From NCBI GenBank assembly GCA_964496975.1, contig CAZCBN010000144.1, positions 1 to 7,754 of the forward strand: a stretch of 7,754 nucleotides of DNA, written 5' to 3'. The DNA comes from CAZCBN01 sp964496975 (GTDB lineage Bacteria; Planctomycetota; Phycisphaerae; Phycisphaerales; UBA1924). Below are positions 1-5,041 of the stretch, piece after piece. A model generated the notes under the pieces. That model saw only the letters and a list, made by a program, of their open reading frames with translations. It was not told the origin of the DNA and made no database searches. Positions within the stretch are counted from its first letter, which is position 1. Every line of letters starts with the position of its first letter. The position numbers and the translations under genes were made by a program.

Positions 1-581
1 AGGTGAACCTCGCCGCCGCGCAGCATCCCCTCGTTGCGCACCTCGCCCGTCAGGCCGGTGAAGCGGTCGACCCCGCGCAAAAAGTCGTCGTTGGAGATGT
101 TGCCCGCCGCCGCGTAGAGCCGCCCGACGTCGACCACCGCGTTGGGCCCGAAGATGATGCCCGCCGGGTTCGCGAAGTACACCTGCCCGTTCGCGGTGAT
201 CGACCCGTCGATCGACGTCGGCAGCCCGCTCGTGATGCGGTTCAGCACCCGGCTCCCCGCGCCGGGCTGCACGAACCGAACGCTCTCCGCCCGGCTCAGG
301 TCGAACGACCGAAAATCAATGATCGCACGGTCGCTCGTCGTGATCGTCGTCCGCGTCCCGTCGCGCTGAACCTGCGCCGACCCCGCGACGACCCGCTCCC
401 CCTGCGGCCCCGCCTGGGCCAAGGGGCCCGCCAGCACCGGCACGGCCACCAGCGTCACCGCCGGGCCCAGCGCGCGCAGCGTCGGGCTCCACGCCGACGC
501 GGCCGCACCGCCGCGACGTGTGCGCCCAACGCCGCCCGACCGGCCCGCCTGACCCGCTTGGCGCATCCTGCGTCGCCGCAT
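1..581 (-). CDS. TpsA-type two-partner secretion exoprotein, N-terminal part (filamentous haemagglutinin family), cut by left edge
   Basis: This is the first 193 codons of a gene that continues past the left edge. The ATG at 581-579 is chosen because AGGAG lies 10 nt upstream; an in-frame ATG at 566 is the alternative. The first ~57 residues form a long signal peptide: an Arg-rich n-region, a hydrophobic stretch (TLVAVPVLAGPLAQA) and likely cleavage after Ala57. The TPS (haemagglutination activity) domain follows: IIDFRSFDLSRAESVRFVQP, then VLNRI, then ANGQVYFANPAGIIFG with NPAGI at residues 138-142, where the family usually has NPNGI. The C-terminal part in view (VDVGRLYAAAGNIS) also matches the family. 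In known systems this domain is exported by Sec, recognised in the periplasm by POTRA domains of its TpsB partner and folds into a beta-helix at the cell surface. The partner gene lies 144 bp upstream on the same strand. The passenger is outside the window, so whether it acts as adhesin, toxin or surface fibre cannot be said. The family call is secure. Confidence 0.93.
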   Translation of the reverse strand, partial: MRRRRMRQAGQAGRSGGVGRTRRGGAAASAWSPTLRALGPAVTLVAVPVLAGPLAQAGPQGERVVAGSAQVQRDGTRTTITTSDRAIIDFRSFDLSRAESVRFVQPGAGSRVLNRITSGLPTSIDGSITANGQVYFANPAGIIFGPNAVVDVGRLYAAAGNISNDDFLRGVDRFTGLTGEVRNEGMLRGGEVH

Positions 582-591
582 GCCGTCTGGT

Positions 592-596
592 CTCCT
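592..596 (-). promoter_or_regulatory. Ribosome binding site of the TpsA gene
   Basis: On the minus strand AGGAG lies 10 nt before the ATG at 581. It supports that start over the internal ATG at 566, which would remove five residues of the Arg-rich n-region. Confidence 0.6.
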
Positions 597-615
597 GATG
601 TTCGGTCCCGCCCGC

Positions 616-641
616 GGGTGTCGCCCACGGGCGTCGCCCGC
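616..641. repeat. Two tandem 13-bp units with hairpin potential between tpsB and tpsA
   Basis: On the + strand, GGGTGTCGCCCAC (616-628) is followed directly by GGGCGTCGCCCGC (629-641), differing at two positions. Each unit contains a short inverted repeat (GGGYG-TCG-CCC type), and on the minus-strand transcript the second gives CGGGC-GAC-GCCCG. No T-run follows, so it does not look like a classical intrinsic terminator. It lies 35-60 bases upstream of the TpsA start and could affect mRNA processing, attenuation or the relative amounts of TpsB and TpsA. Chance structure in GC-rich DNA is a real alternative. Confidence 0.5.
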
Positions 642-725
642 AACCCCTGCCTCCGCCGTCACTTCCGCCGCGGCAAAGCCCGAGGGCCGTCCCCCGGTCA
701 GAGCCTACCCCAACTTCGCAGATGG

Positions 726-3590
726 TCAGAACAAAACCGTCAACACGATGTGGAACCGCTGCGATCCAACCGTCACAGCGTTCTCCCCCTCACCCCCGAT
801 CGCGTCCAGCACGTACCCCCAGTCGGTCCGGAAACTGAAGTTGCGCAGCACCTGCACCTCCACGCCCAGCCCGGCGCTCAACAGCGCTTCGTCCCGCTCA
901 ATCGAAAGGTTCTGGCTGTTGTAGTTCCGACCAAAGTCCAAAAACCCCTTCAGCACCAGATCCCAGTCCGGCCGCCCGTACACCGACGGCGGCGCCAGCC
1001 GGAAGGGCTCCCCGAACACACGCGGCGGCTGGGCCCCGCTCACGCTGTAGGGCTCGAACGCCCGCGGCACGTGGAAGCGGTACTCCACGCTGCCCACAAA
1101 CGTGGTGTCGCCCGCCACCGCGCTCTCGGGGTAGCCGCGCACCGAGTACAGCCCGCCGATGACCTGCTCGGCGTTGGGGATCAGCCGCCGGTTGAACGCG
1201 TACTGCCCGCGGAAGCCGAACGCCAGCTCGTGCGCGATGGTCGACCGCTTCCAGTTCGTGCCGGTGCCCCAGCCCTCGGGGTCCAGCAGCGGCTCCAGAT
1301 ACACCGACGCCTGCGTCGCCCACTGCAGCGTCACCCACTCGCGCTCCGGGTCGAGCCGGCCCAGACGCTCCAGGTCCTCGCGCCCCGCGGCGGCGACGTC
1401 GTTCTCCGTCCACTCCAGAAACACCGTGCCGTCGAAGCTCGCCTTCTCGCCCACCGAGTCCACGCGGAGGCCCACGCGGGGGAGGAAAATCGCGTCCTCG
1501 CCCACGCCCTCGTCGAGCCCCTCGTTGGTCACCTGAATGTTCTGGTAGCGCACGCCGCCGAAGAACTCAACGAACCACGAGCCGCGTTGCAGCGCGAACC
1601 ACCCGAGCTCCGCGCTCCAGAACCAGCTCTCGCCCGAGAACTGCTCGAGCGCCAGGCCGACGTCCGACGCCCGGAACTCGCTCCAGCCCCCGGTCATGCG
1701 GAGGCGGAGCGACTCGCTGGTGAACACCGGCCGGTCGTAGCTGCCGATGATGGAGTGGCTCTCGCGGAACCCCGCGGTGACGTACTCGAGCGAGGCGATG
1801 TCGTCCTGCCCCAGCAACTGGTTGTGCACGGCCCCGAAGCGGTGCCGCCAGGGGTCGGTCGTCTCGGGGCCCGTGTTGCTGAGCTGGTAAAACAGGCTCC
1901 AGGGCCGGTTCTCGCGCACGAGGTACTGCAGCTCCGCCGCGCCGGGCTCGTCGCTGTCGGCCGCGGCGACGGCAACGTCCACCCGTCGGCCGGGGTGGCG
2001 GCTCAGGCGGAGCGCGTAGTCGTCCAGCACATCCTGACGCAGCAGGTCGCGGCGATCCTCCTCGCGGGCGCCGACGCCCTGCTCGGCGCCGTCGGCGTCG
2101 GTGATCTCCGGCGGCCACGGCTGCAGCGGGCTATGCAGGCGGATGCGGGCGTGCTCGCGCGCGTCGATCCGCTTCTCCTCGTCGATGCGCTCGCCCGACG
2201 CGATGCTCCGCACCCGCGCGACGCGGGCCGTGAAGATCCGCAGCCGCAGCGACGCGTCCCCCGCCTCGCGGAAATCCTCGCCCCCGAGCCGCAGCGGGAT
2301 GGGCTCGCCCGCGGCCTCGCGCTCGCGCAGCTCCTGCGGCAGGGGCAGCTCGGGCAGCGCCACCTGCTCGGGGTCGGGCGCCACAAAGACACCGATGATC
2401 GACCGCTCGGCGAACGCCTCGAACACCGCCGACGCGATCGCGTCCACCGCCGACGCGCGCAGCACGACGGGCCCCCCCGCGAACAGGTCGCGGATCGGCA
2501 TCGTCTCCGCGGGCCAGCCCGGCGCGGCCCGCACCCAGCCGTCGGCCGTGCGCGTCAGCGTCACGGGCCGGTCCAGCAGCGACTCGGCGGAGGGGTGCTG
2601 CGGATGGTCCACCGCGTACTCGATGGAGAGGCCCGCGACCTCAAACCCCCGGCCGTCGCGCCAGAAGACCACGCGCGGCTCACCGGGCGGGGGATAGCTC
2701 AACAACTCCGGCTGCGGCACCGGCGCGGCGGGCGCACCATCGGGAGGTGTCTCGGGGGCACCATCGGCGTTCGTCCCGGGCGGGCCCTCAACGGTCGGGC
2801 CGGCATCGACGCCGGGGAGCGCACCCTCCTGCGGCGGCGGCGGCGGCGGCAAGCCGCCCGGCCCCGGCACCGCCGCGCCCTCCCCCACCGGCGGCGCGAT
2901 GCCCGGCAACGCCGCGCCGGGATCCGCGCCCGCTTCGCCCCCAGCCCGCGGCGAGACCACCGGCGGCAGACGCACCGGCGGCAGCGTCGGCACCGGCGCA
3001 TCCACCGCGGGCCGCGACAGGCCGAACCCGCGCGAGACGTACACCACCAGCGTCAACGAGCGATCGTCCGCCGGCCGCTGGTCGCGCACGCCCCGGGCGA
3101 TGAGCACCTGCCGCGGCTCGGGCGCGACGTAGACGCCCGCGCCGGTCCGACGGCGCACCTCGTCCGCCACCGCCCGCGCCACCGCCTGCACGGCCCCCGC
3201 GCTCAGCACGCGCGGGCCCGCGTCCACGAGCGCCGCCGCCGCGACATCCACCCGCGGCAGGACAAGCCCCGCTTCCACCTCGGCCGGCGCCAGCAGCACG
3301 CCCCCAGGCCCCTCGCGCAGCGACACCGGCGCGGCCGCCAGCACGCCCGCCAGGTCCGGCAAGTCCGCCACGCCCGCGAGTTCCGCCGAGTACCGCGCGA
3401 CCAGGCGCGAAACGTCCACCGTGTTCCCCGACGCCGCCGCGGCGCGCGGCGTCTCGGCGCCCGCCTGCGCCCACGCCGAAGGGCCGGCGACCACCAAGAG
3501 CCCGGCGCCGACGAGCAGCGCGGCAGCGCACGGCCCGCGGCGGGCCGCGGGGGTGGGGGTCGGTCGGGCATCGCGCCGTCGTGGCTTCAC
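726..3590 (-). CDS. TpsB-type outer-membrane transporter (FhaC/ShlB family) with duplicated POTRA1-like domain
   Basis: The product (954 aa) exports the TpsA encoded next to it across the outer membrane. The GTG at 3590-3588 is chosen because GGAGG lies 6 nt upstream and a signal peptide follows at once (Arg-rich start, then ALLVGAGLLVVAGPSAWAQA). The ATG at 3746 would add 52 non-signal-like residues and overlap the upstream gene. Domains in order: a first POTRA1-like unit (to about residue 190, with GVYVAPEPRQV at 152-162); a Pro/Gly/Ala-rich linker (about 192-302, six prolines at 248-253); a second POTRA1-like unit (from about 307, with GVFVAPDPEQV at 400-410); a POTRA2-like segment ending near 560; and a beta-barrel opening with YQLSNTG at 568-574. 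The barrel carries VRGY (817-820), the Omp85/TpsB loop-6 signature, and ends in phenylalanine, the usual outer-membrane signal read by BAM. Ordinary family members are about 550-600 aa with two POTRA domains, so the extra length comes from the duplication and linker. The start lies 58 bp after the TagF-like gene. Confidence 0.9.
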   Translation of the reverse strand: MKPRRRDARPTPTPAARRGPCAAALLVGAGLLVVAGPSAWAQAGAETPRAAAASGNTVDVSRLVARYSAELAGVADLPDLAGVLAAAPVSLREGPGGVLLAPAEVEAGLVLPRVDVAAAALVDAGPRVLSAGAVQAVARAVADEVRRRTGAGVYVAPEPRQVLIARGVRDQRPADDRSLTLVVYVSRGFGLSRPAVDAPVPTLPPVRLPPVVSPRAGGEAGADPGAALPGIAPPVGEGAAVPGPGGLPPPPPPQEGALPGVDAGPTVEGPPGTNADGAPETPPDGAPAAPVPQPELLSYPPPGEPRVVFWRDGRGFEVAGLSIEYAVDHPQHPSAESLLDRPVTLTRTADGWVRAAPGWPAETMPIRDLFAGGPVVLRASAVDAIASAVFEAFAERSIIGVFVAPDPEQVALPELPLPQELREREAAGEPIPLRLGGEDFREAGDASLRLRIFTARVARVRSIASGERIDEEKRIDAREHARIRLHSPLQPWPPEITDADGAEQGVGAREEDRRDLLRQDVLDDYALRLSRHPGRRVDVAVAAADSDEPGAAELQYLVRENRPWSLFYQLSNTGPETTDPWRHRFGAVHNQLLGQDDIASLEYVTAGFRESHSIIGSYDRPVFTSESLRLRMTGGWSEFRASDVGLALEQFSGESWFWSAELGWFALQRGSWFVEFFGGVRYQNIQVTNEGLDEGVGEDAIFLPRVGLRVDSVGEKASFDGTVFLEWTENDVAAAGREDLERLGRLDPEREWVTLQWATQASVYLEPLLDPEGWGTGTNWKRSTIAHELAFGFRGQYAFNRRLIPNAEQVIGGLYSVRGYPESAVAGDTTFVGSVEYRFHVPRAFEPYSVSGAQPPRVFGEPFRLAPPSVYGRPDWDLVLKGFLDFGRNYNSQNLSIERDEALLSAGLGVEVQVLRNFSFRTDWGYVLDAIGGEGENAVTVGSQRFHIVLTVLF
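2832..2849. repeat. (CGG)6 trinucleotide run encoding six prolines in TpsB
   Basis: Six perfect CGG units on the + strand read as six CCG codons (residues 248-253) in the linker between the two POTRA1-like units. Gain or loss of units would keep the frame and only change linker length. Confidence 0.85.
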
Positions 3591-3596
3591 CGGCCG

Positions 3597-3601
3597 CCTC
3601 C
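3597..3601 (-). promoter_or_regulatory. Ribosome binding site that fixes the TpsB GTG start
   Basis: GGAGG on the minus strand with a 6-nt spacer (CGGCCG) before GTG at 3590. It decides the start: no comparable site was noted for the ATG at 3746, which lies inside the upstream coding region. Confidence 0.75.
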
Positions 3602-3648
3602 GTGCGGGCGTTTGCGCTGAGCGTGCGTGGACAAGATCGATGGGCTGC

Positions 3649-4926
3649 TCACCGGGCCGGCTCCGCCGCGGGCGGCGTGGCGGGGGGAGAGTCGCCGGCC
3701 GCGCCGGGGCCGAAGAGCTTGATGCCCGCCACCACCGCGCCGACAAGCAGCACCGCGAGCAGCACCGCGACCGCGACGGGCCACGCCCCGTGCTCGGGCC
3801 GCGCCGGCGCCGTCACCACGGGCGCGAACAGCGCCCGAAGCCGCTCGCTCGACGCGTTGACGTACGCGGGGTCGTGCTCGTCGGCCCGGCCCTCGCGAGA
3901 ATCGGCCCGGCCCTCCCGCGAGTCGGGGCGGCCCTCGCGCGCTTCGACCACCAGCGCGCGCACCCGATCGGCGAACGCCGGCTCGATCGTGTACGGCACG
4001 TCCGACGCGAGCGGCAGCCGGCGCGGCGTCTGCCGAAGGCACGCGAGCTGCGCCGCGTTCGGCTCGCCCGCGATCACGTCGATGTACCCCACGCCCGACG
4101 CGTCGCGCGGCGGGGCGAGCAGCAAGAGCGGCGTGAGCGGGTCCACCCGCTGGAAGAACAGCCGCAGATACAGCGCCAGGTCTTCCGACACCCGGGCCGA
4201 CACCCGAGGCACCCGCATCGATCGGGCCGACACGTCCACCGTGCGCGAGCGGCTCGCCCCCTCCACGCCCGAAGGCCGCAGGAACGCGCTGAAGTCACGC
4301 TCCAACTGATAGAGAATGCGGGCAAGGCCCGTCTCGTCCAGCGCTCCGGGGCCGCGGGCCCCCGCGTTGGGTGAGGCCCCGCCCGCGTCGAGCAGACGGG
4401 CCGCCGCGCCGGGCGGGGAAAGCCGCTCGCGGCTCACCGGCTCCGCCTTCGCCACGGCGGCGCGGAGCTCCGCCCGCGCGGCGTCGACCAGCGCCGTCAC
4501 CGACGCCGCCGTCCGCGCCGCCCGGCACTCGGCCTCGAGCTGCGCAAGCCGCGGCATCACCCGATCCGCGATGAACGCGAACGGGAGCGACGAGCACTGC
4601 GCGCACACCACCATCGGGTAGTGCGACCGGCCCTTGCCGTCGGCGCTCGACCACAACCGCCCGGCGACGACGCCCTCGGGCACGCGCCAGACAAACTCGT
4701 GGTCAAAGCCCTCCGTGCGGTGGTCGGGCTCCAGCGCGTCCCACGTGCCGGCGTCGACGTTGCCCCCCACGCCCTCGATGTACAGCTGCCGGCGCACCGC
4801 GGCCAGCCGGTCCGTCTCCAGGCCCTGGTCGTCGATGTGGTCGTTCCAGCCCGGGTGCTTGCCGAACGCCGCGACCCAGATCCGCGGGCCGATGCTCCCG
4901 AGCGAGGTCAGCGGCTTGCTCGACAT
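3649..4926 (-). CDS. tagF: TagF/ImpM-type T6SS-associated protein with C-terminal membrane anchor
   Basis: The product has 425 aa. The ATG at 4926-4924 is chosen because GAGGAGG sits just upstream; the reading frame stays open to 5154 but overlaps the preceding gene. The N-terminal ~110 residues match the TagF family: FGKHPGWNDH (21-30) stands where members have FGKlPxrGDF, and SADGKGRSHYPMVVCA (94-109) corresponds to the conserved SxDxxGRxxPL region. A second mixed alpha/beta segment follows (SEDLALYLRLFF, then GYIDVIAGEPNAAQLACLRQ). After it come three SREGRAD-type heptads (about 328-349), a hydrophobic helix (about 383-405, VAVAVLLAVLLVGAVVAGI) and a short Pro/Ala-rich tail. Typical TagF is roughly half this length and cytoplasmic. 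In Pseudomonas and Agrobacterium, TagF holds T6SS activity down after translation. The membrane helix suggests this version works at the inner membrane, perhaps near TssM; that is inference. The gene follows the TssM-like gene by 115 bp, a common T6SS order. The family call is fairly secure; a regulatory role is inferred from homologues. Confidence 0.75.
   Translation of the reverse strand: MSSKPLTSLGSIGPRIWVAAFGKHPGWNDHIDDQGLETDRLAAVRRQLYIEGVGGNVDAGTWDALEPDHRTEGFDHEFVWRVPEGVVAGRLWSSADGKGRSHYPMVVCAQCSSLPFAFIADRVMPRLAQLEAECRAARTAASVTALVDAARAELRAAVAKAEPVSRERLSPPGAAARLLDAGGASPNAGARGPGALDETGLARILYQLERDFSAFLRPSGVEGASRSRTVDVSARSMRVPRVSARVSEDLALYLRLFFQRVDPLTPLLLLAPPRDASGVGYIDVIAGEPNAAQLACLRQTPRRLPLASDVPYTIEPAFADRVRALVVEAREGRPDSREGRADSREGRADEHDPAYVNASSERLRALFAPVVTAPARPEHGAWPVAVAVLLAVLLVGAVVAGIKLFGPGAAGDSPPATPPAAEPAR
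3881..3943. repeat. Three 21-bp tandem repeats inside the TagF-like gene
   Basis: Three imperfect 21-bp copies start at 3881, 3902 and 3923 (TCGGCCCGGCCCTCGCGAGAA, with variants in the later copies, shown here only as the first unit's pattern TCGGSSCGGCCCTC). They encode a hydrophilic heptad of the type SREGRAD in the linker before the transmembrane helix. Each unit is seven codons, so copy-number change keeps the frame. Confidence 0.85.
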
Positions 4927-4930
4927 CGGG

Positions 4931-4937
4931 CCTCCTC
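4931..4937 (-). promoter_or_regulatory. Ribosome binding site of the TagF-like gene
   Basis: GAGGAGG on the minus strand ends 4 nt before the ATG at 4926. It supports this start over longer in-frame versions reaching to 5154. Confidence 0.7.
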
Positions 4938-4940
4938 GGG

Positions 4941-4954
4941 GCCGCCCCGGCGGC
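4941..4954. other. Short inverted repeat just upstream of the TagF-like ribosome binding site
   Basis: GCCGCCCCGGCGGC reads as a 5-bp stem (GCCGC/GCGGC) with a 4-nt loop and ends 3 nt from the ribosome binding site. It could modulate translation or be remnant read-through structure. It is short and in GC-rich DNA, so chance is likely. I see nothing else in the 115-bp intergenic stretch 4927-5041. Confidence 0.25.
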
Positions 4955-5041
4955 TTCGCGGGGCGAGGGGAACACACGTCCGCGTCCGGGCACGCCCCGT
5001 CCGCACGGCACCGGCCGCGACGCCGCGGCACCCGTCCGTCG

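Noticed and set aside
616..641. Intrinsic terminator between tpsB and tpsA
   Set aside because: The stems are short and no T-run follows on the minus strand, so I describe it only as a repeat with hairpin potential.
2832..2849. Phase-variable repeat
   Set aside because: The unit is a trinucleotide, so slippage would not change the reading frame; only linker length could vary.
3..3620. A 1205-codon open frame on the + strand
   Set aside because: It lies opposite TpsB and TpsA, is dominated by Arg, Pro, His and Ala, shows no domain, and is the expected result of few stop codons in the antisense of GC-rich genes.
3591..3746. Upstream ATG (3746) as the TpsB start
   Set aside because: It overlaps the TagF-like gene by 98 nt and puts 52 residues ahead of a clear signal peptide. 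The GTG at 3590 has a well-spaced GGAGG.
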